From Diplonema papillatum (Eukaryota; Euglenozoa; Diplonemea; Diplonemida; Diplonemidae), in the NCBI GenBank assembly GCA_030068145.1, contig JAPJBO010000196.1, positions 186,001 to 250,000 of the forward strand: 64,000 nucleotides of DNA, written 5' to 3'. Shown in pieces: positions 12,421 to 22,425 of the stretch. Position 1 is the stretch's first letter. The number at the start of each line of letters is the position of its first letter. The notes under the pieces were generated by a model. It did not search any database. It was not told the origin of the DNA and saw nothing but the letters and a program-made list of their open reading frames with translations. The position numbers and the translations under genes were made by a program.

Positions 12421-12765
12421 GGCAATTCATGTCTCAACAAGCGCCTGTGCTACGAACACGGCTTTTCAAAAACCGCCTGCGGCACAGGCCTGCCGTTGCG
12501 CGGTACTGAAGCTGAATTCGTAGGCATACCATTTAGTTGAAGCTCAATCCCCAATAATTGTTCATGTTGCCCCGTTCTTTTTGCTTCACTTTGTGCAATG
12601 CACCTAGTCCGAATCAAAAAAAATAAAAGAAAATGAATGAAGTCAGACTGAGCGCATGCTGAACTGCGCATCGTTTCCCGTTCGAATAGAATGATTCAGC
12701 TGGCCCCAGCACAACTACGCCAGACTTTTGTATGTGACACAGAAACGTATCCATTCTACCGCGCT

Positions 12766-13542
12766 TTTGCGATTGGCAACGGTTGCATGAAGCAAAGTTC
12801 GGGCGAAGCAAAGTTCGGGCGAAGCTAAGTTCTGGTGAAGCAAAGTTCGGGCGAAGCAAAGTTCGGGTCAAGCTAAGTTCGGGCGAAGCAAAGTTCGGGT
12901 CAAGCTAAGTTCGGGCGAAACAAAGTCCGGGCGAAGCTAAGTTCTGGGGGAAGCAAAGTTCGGGTGAAGCAAAGTTCTGGTGAAGCTAAGATCGGGCGAA
13001 ACAAAGTTCGGGCGAAGCTAAGTTCGGGTGAAGCTAAGTTCGGGTGAAGCAAAGTTCTGGTGAAGCAAAGTTCGGGCGAAGCAAAGTTCGGGCGAAGTTC
13101 GGGTGAAGCAAAGTTCTGGTGAACATTGCATGTTCATAGGACCTCCAGTCTCGAAAAATTCTCAAAAACTTCAAACCGAAAAAAACACTTCGCGCGGGGA
13201 TCGAACCGCGGACCTGTGGGTCCGGAGACCGTCGCACTGTTGAAGTGGACCATACAGGCATGAAATCCGATTCTGTTCTGTCTGGCGGAACTTTTACTGC
13301 AGCCTAGGCGAGGCTAGACGGCCTAATCCTGCAGGTAGGACAGGGGTTCATTGTACCCGCTGTTTACTCCGTTGTTTGTTTGGTCCTACCTCCAAGGAAT
13401 CGAAGCTAGGGCTTGCTTCCGGGAGCTTATCCCCGAACGCCTGGAAAGTCTCTCTGGTGGGATTCGAACCGTCGTTGTTCACCTCATAGAGGTAATTTGG
13501 TCCCTCGTCCTACCGACTCAGCCAACCGTTGCCAATCGCAAA
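12766..13542 (-). repeat. tRNA-headed SINE-like repeat with 16-bp satellite, copy 1
   Basis: A 20-bp perfect inverted repeat bounds it (12,766-12,785 and 13,523-13,542; core GCGATTGGCAACGGTTG). Inside are about 21 tandem units of a 16-mer, GAAGCAAAGTTCGGGC or variants (12,789-13,118). A body of about 70 bases follows. Next, on the minus strand, is a tRNA-like region (13,185-13,260) with a pol III B-box-like GGTTCGATCC. A second tRNA-like stretch on the minus strand (about 13,450-13,535) carries TGGCTGAGTCGGTAGGACG, which resembles an A box, and GGTTCGAATCC, a good B box. Neither folds into a canonical cloverleaf, so these are read as SINE promoter heads and not tRNA genes. Related copies are at 21.87-22.25 kb and 58.67-59.38 kb. 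Confidence 0.7.
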
Positions 13543-13661
13543 CGTTGTTGATAGCTGGTGACACATGTATACGATTTATAATGAGAGTCAGCCATACGAT
13601 ATTGATCACCAGGCGAAAAACACAAACCACTCCCACACATAAAAAAAAAAAAAGATCTCCG

Positions 13662-14348
13662 ATGCACGCTCGCTCTCTTGGTGTGATCGCGACTCTTGTC
13701 GTCGTGTGCAAGGCACAGTTTCCAACAGAGTGCGTGCTCGACGTCGGTCTCGGGGCCTACGGTTTATTGGACGCGGGGCTCGCAGTGAACAGAGCAGTAT
13801 CGACCTGCGGCGACTCAGAAGAGAAGGCAAAGTGTGCTGCCGATATTGGCAGTGTACTGCACGGGCTGGGGTCTGCAAGTGGCTATCTGACGGAGGCGGC
13901 CGGGTCCTGCGGAGGTAAGACAAGTGCGTGCGCTGCGGACATTTCATTTGCAGTGGCCAACGTAGGAAATGCCGTGCGCTTTGGAGGCGACGCAGCCTCG
14001 TGTGGCTCTGAAGACACGTTTCTCTGCGTGTCCGACGTATTGCGCCTCGGGTCGTCGGTGGCACTTGCCATTCACAACATTGAACGCGCGGTCTCATCGT
14101 GCCAAGCAGCACCGCTGCCGTCGCCCGCTACTCTTTGCGGTGCCTCACTCGTGACGCTTCGTCGGTCCATCGGCGACGCCTTCCCACCGTCGAACACCAC
14201 AACCACCCTTCTCCCTTCACACGTCAATGAAACTGCAACCGCCTGCGGGTCGTGTTTCGACGATGCTTCGCTCCGTGCGCAAACTGTTGCCAAGGACTGG
14301 CAAAAGGCTCTCCAGATTCTTGTTCAGTCCGGCGCGCGTTGCAACTGA
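13662..14348 (+). CDS. Secreted Cys-patterned repeat protein, unknown function
   Basis: A 228-residue protein beginning with a likely signal peptide (residues 1 to about 18, ending ...VVCKA). About 33-36-residue repeats follow, with the pattern SCG-(x)n-C-x-x-DI-(hydrophobic helix), for example KCAADIGSVLHGLG, ACAADISFAVANVG and LCVSDVLRLGSSVA. The last third has N-x-T glycosylation sites and a CGSC motif. The helical Cys-paired repeats suggest an extracellular or surface protein. The frame is open upstream, but the Met at 13,662 directly precedes the hydrophobic leader and follows a poly-A tract, so it is preferred. I do not recognise the family; repeats of this general look occur in some alveolate proteins as far as I recall, which is not proof of origin. 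Confidence 0.75.
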   Translation: MHARSLGVIATLVVVCKAQFPTECVLDVGLGAYGLLDAGLAVNRAVSTCGDSEEKAKCAADIGSVLHGLGSASGYLTEAAGSCGGKTSACAADISFAVANVGNAVRFGGDAASCGSEDTFLCVSDVLRLGSSVALAIHNIERAVSSCQAAPLPSPATLCGASLVTLRRSIGDAFPPSNTTTTLLPSHVNETATACGSCFDDASLRAQTVAKDWQKALQILVQSGARCN

Positions 14349-15714
14349 AAAAGTCCACAGTGCATCCGAGTGCCCGCTTTGCCGCACTTGCAAACGGCGT
14401 TCTTGAAACGATACGCAAAGGCTGAACGGAAACATGGCCCGACCTTGATTTTGTGCTGCTCGCGATTGTGGGAGTCAGAGACCGTACCCGAAGACTCTCT
14501 GACCCTACCCTACCCTTTGACTATTTCACCCCCCTGCGGCTGCACTGGGATAGGATAGTACATACGAAGCACGCCCGACGTTGTTGCTTAAGGAACTCCC
14601 GCCCTCTCTTTCATATTCATTTATGTCTCAAGCACACCATTTGTTATTATACTTTCTTTGCCTGCAGGGCTGTTGCTTTTCGCATCAGCGGCGCATACGA
14701 TGTAGCCGATCTATCGCTCGTTGGGGTTGACTGGTGCATTCTTCGTTGACATGATGCAAGTAGGCGAACGTTTCGTCTCTTGCAATATGGCTTGTGACCG
14801 TCTCAGCGGGCAGAAGAAAACGAAGAGTAGCTCAAAGAGCTCACCACACAGCTATGAGGCGAGTGTCCACTAAACTACCTTTTCGTATCGTCTGATACGA
14901 ACCAGTAGAATATAAATAATCCAAAACAGAAGTAGGCATTCGAACGCAAGTTAGGCCGACCGCATGCAATGCTTGGGTCGGGTTTAACCACGGTGCCCAT
15001 TTCTCCAGAGGAAGCCCTAGCGCGCCTTTGCCCACCACCACCATTGTGTCCTCGTCTCCGCGAGAGTGAAAGTGCTAAGTTCCCCATCCCCTTCACACCA
15101 TCGCCTTCATCTGTCCCACTTTTTCTTCTGTACCCGGAGCGACGGCGTACCTTGACCAAGACACTTCTGCATGCAGTCGAAGAGTAACTCCTCTCGGACC
15201 CTCAGGGCTAGTCTGACAGTGTGACGACCTTCTCCGGAGGGGCTCACACCTCACACACTCAAAACTCGATTCGAGAGAGAAGGTGCAGGAGTCGGGCGCA
15301 CAGCAGACCGCACAGAGATGGGAGCTGCACAGAGATGGGAGCTGCACAGAGATGGGAGCCGCACAGAGATGGGAGCCGCACCACAGGAAAAAGGGAAGCC
15401 TTGCGCAACGGAGAGCGCCAACGAAATACAAGACCAGGCGACCAAAAAGGAGACGGGCTAAAAGTCCGGGGTAGCGGAACGGCATTTCTCCGGAGGGGCT
15501 AGCGCACTCAATGACTTACAGGGCATACGCAAGGACAATCTCTGCAACTCGGAAGGGGGAGGCGATGTGACGTCAAGCAGCGTTCAAACTACGACACTCC
15601 AGTACTGCCGCGCGCGGCAACAGCGCACCACCAACGGTCCTCACTAACTCAGGCCACAGGAGAAAAGGAGGAAATAAAAAGAAATCAAAAGAAACTCGTA
15701 TATCCAACCAGAAG
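14349..15714. other. Intergenic region
   Basis: No supported gene. Contains four perfect or near-perfect 17-bp tandem units (15,311-15,378). The short frames are not protein-like. Confidence 0.6.
15311..15378. repeat. Four-unit 17-bp tandem repeat
   Basis: Units CACAGAGATGGGAGCTG twice and CACAGAGATGGGAGCCG twice, head to tail with no spacer. It lies about 340 bases upstream of the secreted PAN-like gene. Confidence 0.97.
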
Positions 15715-16059
15715 ATGATGTCATTCGTAGCCGCGGTGGCGACAGCGATGCTCATGGCCCAGTGCCGCAACTGTTTCGGGCAGACGTACTACGGAATGGC
15801 TTTTAACATGAGCGATTCCGGCGTGATCGGGGACCTGACGAACACCACGGGTTTCATCGACTGCTGCGCCACATGCGAGATCGACTACAAAGAAACGTGC
15901 ATTGCCTGGCAATGGTCCCCTGGCTCCACGGCTAACGGAACGTGTGTGATCAGGCACACCATTCCGACACCCACCGGCAACGTGAGTGTGAAGACGCAAG
16001 ACGGCACGTTCTGCGGCACGAGCCCCAACTTTTCTCCACCCCCTGCAAAACTTCCATAG
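15715..16059 (+). CDS. Small secreted PAN/Apple-like domain protein
   Basis: A 114-residue protein with a double Met start and a signal peptide (about residues 1-22). One Cys-rich module follows: two adjacent Cys before ATCEIDYKETCIAWQW, then CVIR, and a final FCG near the C-terminus. Hydrophobic residue + DC-x-A-x-C ... C-x-A-W-x-W is the usual core of PAN/Apple modules, which bind proteins or carbohydrates outside the cell. The length equals a single domain. There are three or more N-x-S/T sites. Assignment is by motif only. It may be functionally grouped with the Cys-repeat secreted gene 1.4 kb upstream. Confidence 0.65.
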   Translation: MMSFVAAVATAMLMAQCRNCFGQTYYGMAFNMSDSGVIGDLTNTTGFIDCCATCEIDYKETCIAWQWSPGSTANGTCVIRHTIPTPTGNVSVKTQDGTFCGTSPNFSPPPAKLP

Positions 16060-17603
16060 GATGCCTTCGGTCACCGATTTGCAACGTTTTGTAATGCGGG
16101 CTGGCAGAATTGGAGCAACTTCGGTACCTAGACCGAAGGCAATCAACCACTCTAGAAACAGGGTTTTTGGCAAAGGTGCCATGCCTCTACTGCCCCGTGG
16201 TCAACGTCATTCGTGATTCGAAGCAGAACGCCGCAGCTCTCTCATGCACATCTATTTAGCCAACCACTCGCATCTTTACTCCGTATTATTCTGTGCCCCC
16301 GCACGGTACAATTATATCGTCGGATAAGTGAATATTCATCCTTTGTTCCCGCACTTAGGCTATAAGAGGCCCCCTGGGTCCGGTCAACGTCTCGAAACGA
16401 TTCGTGAGTGCCTCACCAGGATGCGATGCGCCTCTCCTGGTCAAAACTGGAGCTGCGGTTTCTGCGCAATGCTTAATTATATATATTTTTGCGCGCACAT
16501 ACAAACAAACTCGCGCCTGCTCTTCCTCACAACCTTCCAGCATTCTTTTTTTTTTTGCATTCCCTCCTCCCTGTCTTCTGGCCTCTGCTGCCGGATTCCC
16601 GCGCTCATTTAACGCGGTTTGGAGCTGCCTCCTGTGCAATTGGAGTGTTCGCCCAATATTTCTCCCTTCGCCCCCCGAGCGTTCAAACCCGAGTGACTGC
16701 TCCAAGTTCAACCTACATTCAGAGTAGAGTGTATTTCTACAGTTCGGTGTGGAGGGAATTTGCTTCTTAGAAGATATCAATCTGTCCATCCTTGCTCGTA
16801 GGTCAAGTTTAGCCACGCCGGGGGTCAACGCCTCCAAAGTTTCAACAAGAGTGCCACAGGAGCTACGTACCTCAGCCCCCGGCACACGAACCGCTCATAA
16901 AGGGTGTTGCTGCACACCCACACCAGCCGTTGCAAGACCAGTGTTCGTGCGCGGAAAGAACGCCTTCCCCTCACCTTGTACGTTCGGGAGCAAGAACCGC
17001 GCGGGTTCTGTTGCTGCCGAATGCAGTTCTTCGGAGTTTGCTTACTCGACAATCAGACGACCATGCTCACCTACCTCTTTCTGCTTCGCACATACCGGAT
17101 AAATCTGCCGACGACAGCCCTCAATTGCTTTTCTTCTCCCCTTGAGGTGTCACTGCATCCGTGGCCGCCCGGCAGGTGGATAAGAAAAAAGAGATACCTA
17201 CTGCAAATACGGCATGCTGCCAGGCACGAGAGCCAGATAGGAGCTCCGGCAGGATTCCGTCAGCAGGATACCGGAGCCCACTCAACGAGATTTACCTGGG
17301 GGCGTCATCTCTTTTTTTCGGAAAAGAAATCTATGGAGAAAATGAGCTGGCCAAGAGATACCATTCTGCTGAACGACAGCTACCGCCTCCAATAACTATA
17401 GTTGTCGATACGACTGTAAGCTTTGTTTGCCTTGGCTTGATGGTCATTGCCCGCGAAAACTGATGCCGAACACCGTTGGTATCAGCCTGAAGCTTGCCCT
17501 TTTCAACTTTGTGTGATGGGCCCTACAACACGGCAATTGCAAACACTGCAAACCCGGACAGGAAAATAAAACCTAAGAATACACTTCAAATACAATCGAC
17601 ACA
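16060..17603. other. Intergenic region
   Basis: No supported gene. The longest frame (16,904-17,395) has no recognisable domain and unlikely composition. The bases before 17,604 probably include the leader of the first DUF962 gene. Confidence 0.6.
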
Positions 17604-18134
17604 ATGGGCTTTCTTCCGGACACCAAGAAGAACTTGTGCTTCTACGCCGAGTACCACCACGACGTGGTGAACCAGTGGATTCACATCATCTGCGTGCCCA
17701 TGCTCCTTTGGACGGGCCAGGTCTTTTTGTCGGAGCTGTCGGTTGCAGGCGTCAGCGCAACGTGGATTGTGACTGCCCTGTACGCGATCTTCTACGTGGC
17801 CCTGGACCCGATCGTAGGCCTCGGCTTAACTGTGCTGCTTTGTGCAGGCGCGTACACGGCGATTGACTTCATGCACGCCGAGAAGAACGCCTACAAGATT
17901 GCAATCGGTGTTCACATTGCCTCGTGGATTGCGCAGTTCATCGGCCACGGTGTGTTCGAGAAGAGGGCGCCTGCTCTCTTCACGTCGTTCTTCCAGTCTC
18001 TCTTTCTCGCCCCATTTTTTGTGTCCTTGGAGGTCTTGTTCAAGATGGGCTTGCGTCAAGATGTTCACCAAGAAGTCAACGAAGAAGTCTGCAGACGTCT
18101 CGCCAAGATCCGCGAGCAAAAGAAGGTTGCATGA
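17604..18134 (+). CDS. DUF962 / Mpo1-like membrane protein, copy 1
   Basis: A 176-residue polytopic membrane protein of the DUF962 (YGL010w/Mpo1) family. It shows the N-terminal YHHDVVNQWIHIICVP block, with paired His residues that in yeast Mpo1 bind iron. A middle hydrophobic region follows, then IGHGVFEKRAPAL and a final amphipathic Lys/Arg-rich tail (RRLAKIREQKK). There are about four membrane segments. Yeast Mpo1 is an ER Fe(II) dioxygenase that alpha-oxidises 2-hydroxy fatty acids from phytosphingosine breakdown; the same activity is inferred here from family membership. The full length agrees with the family. A paralogue with about 89% protein identity lies 1.5 kb downstream. Confidence 0.92.
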   Translation: MGFLPDTKKNLCFYAEYHHDVVNQWIHIICVPMLLWTGQVFLSELSVAGVSATWIVTALYAIFYVALDPIVGLGLTVLLCAGAYTAIDFMHAEKNAYKIAIGVHIASWIAQFIGHGVFEKRAPALFTSFFQSLFLAPFFVSLEVLFKMGLRQDVHQEVNEEVCRRLAKIREQKKVA

Positions 18135-19628
18135 AGGCCCCGCGCACTTCACTGCACTCTTTTCCTTTGCTATGTTGACGCGCGCGTGTCTTTGATCTAC
18201 ACTCCAGAATTCAAGTCTCAAGTGCTGTTCGAACATCTGTGAACGTTCATTTGCTAACTGCAGTCGCATACTCGGCTGAAGCTGGCTCTTCTGAAAGCTG
18301 TGCCAACATGTCGTTTCGGCGCTCGTTTTGAAACAGCAGCAACGTCACACAGAAAGCGGCGGCACCCGCTTTTCCTTCCTTTTTCTTACTCTTCCCAGTC
18401 AGGCTCGCGCTTTTATAAGATTCAGGCTTGAGCGCTACCGGATTGGGAAGCAGCGACTGTGTGTCGCCGGGTTCTTGCCAGCCCCCTTTTCATACTTTCG
18501 ACCGACTCTTCAACCGTCGAATCAAAAAATGCACGAAAGGGGACATTTCAGGTCAGAATGACTTTTTACGCAGTGTCGTCCAAGCTCGTGGTACCTGAAG
18601 GTTGAGCCTCAAGCTGGCAGAGTCAAGAGTGGCTTCAGCTTGACGCTGTTCTGACGAAGCCAACAAGAACTATGCTGGGGGTGCCGGTGCGCACTCGAAA
18701 CTGCGATTCCCCTCGTCGCTCTCCCTTGTAGAAACAAGACCTTGTGGAAACAAGGGAGAGCAAAGAAAGGAAACCCGAAAAAGAAATAAAGTAAAAAGCT
18801 AAAGAGAACACAACCCTTTCCCCGCATTGCCAACAGCCTTCCTGTTTCTTGGAGATTGATACCGTGAGTTGCGGTCTCAATTTCTTCCCTCCCCTGGGGT
18901 CTCTCCCCTACCATCTCGCTCGTAGAGGCCCTCTCATTGAGGGGGTTCTCCTGTGTCTCGTAGCACCGGTAGTGCGACGATCTATGAATGAACAGCAACC
19001 AGACGAACCAGACTCACATCGCTGTCTGTCTGCAGACACTCAGGGGCTCCTTGCTGACGAATGCGTCTGCAAGACGGAAACACAGAGCAAGGAACGCTAC
19101 TATTGTAATGCGTTCTTACAACTCCCCACTTGCTTGTGGCGAATTTCGTTTTGCTAGGCTTCCGTGCCCTTCTTCTTCTCCACAAATATCACGCGTCTTC
19201 CTATGCATACAAGTCGGAGTTCACTAGTCGCAAGCGTTCCTGCCCCACGTCGCAGCAAAAACGCAGAAAAGAGTACCCTCGCACAAGCATCAAGCCACAA
19301 ACGAAGCAGCGCCAATGCGCTTGCACACGTTCGGCGGTACTCCAGAGTGGGGGCCTCCGTGGTTACCGATTTTTACTGCACCGGTTGTGGTTTCAGTCAT
19401 GATACGGATAGGACGAGTGTATCAAATTCCTGCGCTCTAAACAAGAGAGTCCCGAAAAGCCATGCGGACCCTGTCACTACGTACTTGAAATTCGCTCTTC
19501 TTGTGGAGTTAGCGCTTCTGTCACTGGCTAAGAATCACGGGCTTGCGTTTTGCTCCATCCTCCATGGCATTCCCGTTTGTAGATTGCAAAAGGAAGGAAT
19601 TAAAACAGAAACCCACTTCACTTCAACT
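18135..19628. other. Intergenic region between the DUF962 paralogues
   Basis: No supported gene. A copy of the dispersed R1 repeat is at about 18,985-19,065 (ACCAGACTCACATCGC and CTGTCTGCAGACACTCAGG). The frame of copy 2 is open upstream to 19,164, but that extension is not homologous to copy 1 and is not taken as coding. Confidence 0.6.
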
Positions 19629-20159
19629 ATGGGCGTTCTTCCGGATACGAAGCGGCATCTGTGCTTCTACGGCGAGTACCACCACAACCCGGTGAACCAG
19701 TGGATCCACATTATCTGCGTGCCGATGATCCTTTGGACGGGCCAGGTCTTCTTGTCGGAGCTGTCGGTTGCAGGCGTCAGCGCAACGTGGATTGTGACTG
19801 CACTGTACGCGATCTTTTACGTGGCCCTGGACCCGTTGGTGGGTTTCGGCCTGGCTCTGCTGCTCTGTGCAGGCGCGTACACGGCGAATGACTTCGTGCA
19901 TACCGAGAAGAACGCCTACAAGATTGCGATCGGCGTTCACGCTGTCTCGTGGATTGCGCAGTTCATCGGCCACGGTGTGTTCGAGAAGAGGGCGCCTGCT
20001 CTCTTCACGTCGTTCTTCCAGTCTCTCTTTCTCGCCCCATTTTTTGTGTCCTGGGAGGTCTTGTTCAAGATGGGCTTGCGTCAAGATGTTCACCAAGAAG
20101 TCAACGAAGAAGTCTGCAGACGTCTCGCAAAGCTTCGTGCGGAGAAAAAAGTCGCATGA
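19629..20159 (+). CDS. DUF962 / Mpo1-like membrane protein, copy 2
   Basis: A 176-residue paralogue of the gene at 17,604, with about 20 amino-acid differences spread over the N-terminal and middle parts. Conserved features are YHHNPVNQWIHIICVP, IGHGVFEKRAPAL and the C-terminal QEVNEEVCRRLAKLR. The start is fixed by alignment with copy 1 (MGVLPDTK against MGFLPDTK). Nucleotide identity is almost complete over about 170 bases of the 3' half (from GCGCAGTTCATCGGCCAC to CGTCTCGC) and then breaks sharply, which suggests recent gene conversion or strong constraint. Function as for copy 1: predicted ER fatty-acid alpha-oxidation enzyme. Confidence 0.92.
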   Translation: MGVLPDTKRHLCFYGEYHHNPVNQWIHIICVPMILWTGQVFLSELSVAGVSATWIVTALYAIFYVALDPLVGFGLALLLCAGAYTANDFVHTEKNAYKIAIGVHAVSWIAQFIGHGVFEKRAPALFTSFFQSLFLAPFFVSWEVLFKMGLRQDVHQEVNEEVCRRLAKLRAEKKVA

Positions 20160-21874
20160 ATGTGTGCACGCACTGTTTGCTGGCGATGAGCATCACACAG
20201 TAAGATACTGATAGGAAAAGAAACTACGGGAGTTTTGAACGAGCAGAATGTACGAGCTCTTCGAAGCGAAGGAACCTGTGTGCTGACAAGGCGCACAGGC
20301 AGTCTTTCCTGTTTTTAAGCTTACATCTCTGGTGGTCGTACCCGGTCGCACGTTATCCATGCCTTTAAGCTTGGTCCAGCTTCCCCTTTGTGCACAGAGA
20401 GGCGAAATTTAAGGAAGAGTAGACCTTCTGAGGGACAGTCCTGTTCAGTTCTGAGACTCGCTCAACATTATACGCGTGCGTTCGTAATAGTGCAACCTGG
20501 TTCGTAAACTAACGAGGCTTTGCATGGGGTTGTAAAATTGCACGTGGACTCTGGCACCAGCCGAAAACGGGTCGGCACGACGAATAGACTCCTGACGGTT
20601 CTCAGGTCCGGTCGTCGTAGTCGTTCTACAGTGTTCACACGACCTTTCACATCAGCGCTCTTGCCGAAGACTTTGAACTGAGAGTCACACTGTTTGGCGC
20701 CTCTAGCTAGCTAGCCGTGTTTTCCACTTCTTGTCTGTACTCTTCACACCTTGCCGCCTTGCTTACTACTCACCTCACCCCAACATGCATTTCCAGCTTC
20801 AGCGAACACAAAAGTCGTGAAAGTTTCCAATGTGCGCAGCCTTCTAGTTATCCTCTGTAGTACGTATTTATTGACGGCTCTTCTGGAAGCAAAACCGACC
20901 CTCGAAGGGTTCGCATGGCACACCTTCCACGGCTCTGGCTAGCCCTAAAGTTCGATGGATTCGCAAGTCGGGGAAGACGGTTCGCCGGTCTGTACTACAA
21001 AACAGCATTAGTAACCGCGTATTCCTCGAGTGTACTGGCCGTGATCAACCCAGGTGCTTGCTGACGCGTGCTCCTTCATTGGGTCTCGGGCGGATTGTGG
21101 TGCGTACAGCCAAATATTGTGCTAACCCTCGCATTAACCCCTCGCATTAAGACGTGCACTCAAACGGTGGTGTTGGGCCTCGCAATTGTGCATACACCGC
21201 TCAGAGCGCGTGCAGTTTCCTGTTCTATTTTTGCCAGATCCCCCCTTTGAAAAACGTTTCCACTTCCTCCCCCCATTTTACCTCCTTTTCTGTATTGCCT
21301 GCACTGACAGAGACAGTCATATTCGGAGTCACCAAACCAAAGGAAGCCGCAGTTCCGTCTTCTTCTACGAGTCTGCGCCTTTACAAGATTCAGGCTTGGG
21401 CGCAGATCGAAGAAGGACCCGGTTCTGACACGCACACGCATTCACCGTATAAGCCTTGAGATATTTTGAGTACAACCAGCCAGAACGCGCAGGTGCCATG
21501 CCGGTGCAGGCTGAAGACATACACAGTTCTAGGGCTAGTAGTACTTGATTCCGGTCACGGAGTCCATGCAGATGGAGACGGTCAAGCTGGTCATTTCCAG
21601 CCCCGTTTGCTTTCGCGACGCTTCTTCGGTCTTTTCGACTTTCGTATCTTCTTCGTCTGAGCACTCTCGCACTCCTCTGTGCAGTCGTTTCAACGTTCTA
21701 CTTACTGCCCGCCAGTTTGAATGCCGGTTATTTGAAACCCTGCAAGAAATAATATGCGCCCGCGAGGAACGCTTAGTGAATTGCGCACTGGTCGCCGACT
21801 GGTTTTGCAAGCAGCGCAAAGCTCTCCGCGCAAAGAGGCTCCGGGGGCGGCTGCAGGCTGGTTGATAAGTACGT

Positions 21875-22250
21875 GCGCTCGGCTAAAGGCCGGCGCGGGG
21901 CGAGACTGGAGGCAGCTGTTAAAGTTCGGGAAACAGTAAAGTTCGAAGCACAGTTCGGGTTCTGGTGATGCTGAGTTCGGCGTGTGGTAGCAAGTTTAGT
22001 CTGTGATGGCAAGTTCGGCGCCAGTACCCGGGGGGAGACATCCCGGACCCTTTCCCGTGGTGACCCAAATACCGCGAGATACTGAGAAACTCCGCAAAAA
22101 CGCGAATTTCGGGCACATTGGTCCCCGGAACGCAACAAATCTCGAAAACAATCTTCGACCGAAAAAGTGTGATAGGCGGGGTTCGAACCCGGGCCAACCG
22201 GCCTGAGGGCCGACGCCCGCTCACTCTGCCACCCCTATGCATTTTGGCAG
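21875..22250 (-). repeat. tRNA-headed SINE-like repeat, copy 2
   Basis: Read on the minus strand, the head (about 22,235 to 22,155) contains TGGCAGAGTGAGCGGGC, an A-box-like segment, and GGGTTCGAACCCCGCC, a good B box. ATAGG/CCTAT can pair as a partial acceptor stem. A body of about 130 bases follows. Then come a few degenerate AAGTTCGGG units, and a tail (GGGAAACAGTAAAG, GAGGCAGC) shared with copy 3 at about 59,310-59,380. No canonical tRNA cloverleaf is completed. Confidence 0.65.
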
Positions 22251-22349
22251 GGGGAAAAAAAGCTTGCTCCGCACTATTATCTAGTCCAAAATCTATACAC
22301 TTTCGCAACATTAATGAGCCATTTCACCTACCCCCCCTGAAAGCGACTT

Positions 22350-22425
22350 GAGCTCGATTACACTCGATTACGCGTCGATTACACTCGATTACCCTCGATT
22401 ACGATCGATTACAATCGATCAGCTT
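22350..22425. repeat. CGATTACA short tandem array A
   Basis: Seven to eight units of (CT)CGATTAC(A), ending in CGATCAG and followed by GGTGAATTGG. The same ending occurs after the array at 25,220-25,262, so both seem to be copies of one repeat. Confidence 0.8.

Noticed and set aside
13450..13535. Candidate tRNA gene on the minus strand
   Set aside because: A- and B-box-like elements are present but the anticodon and acceptor stems do not pair; better read as a SINE head.
15311..15378. CRISPR-like short repeat array
   Set aside because: The 17-bp units are directly adjacent with no spacers, so this is a plain tandem repeat.
22155..22240. Candidate tRNA gene on the minus strand
   Set aside because: Good B box and partial acceptor pairing, but no canonical anticodon arm, and the sequence belongs to a dispersed repeat.
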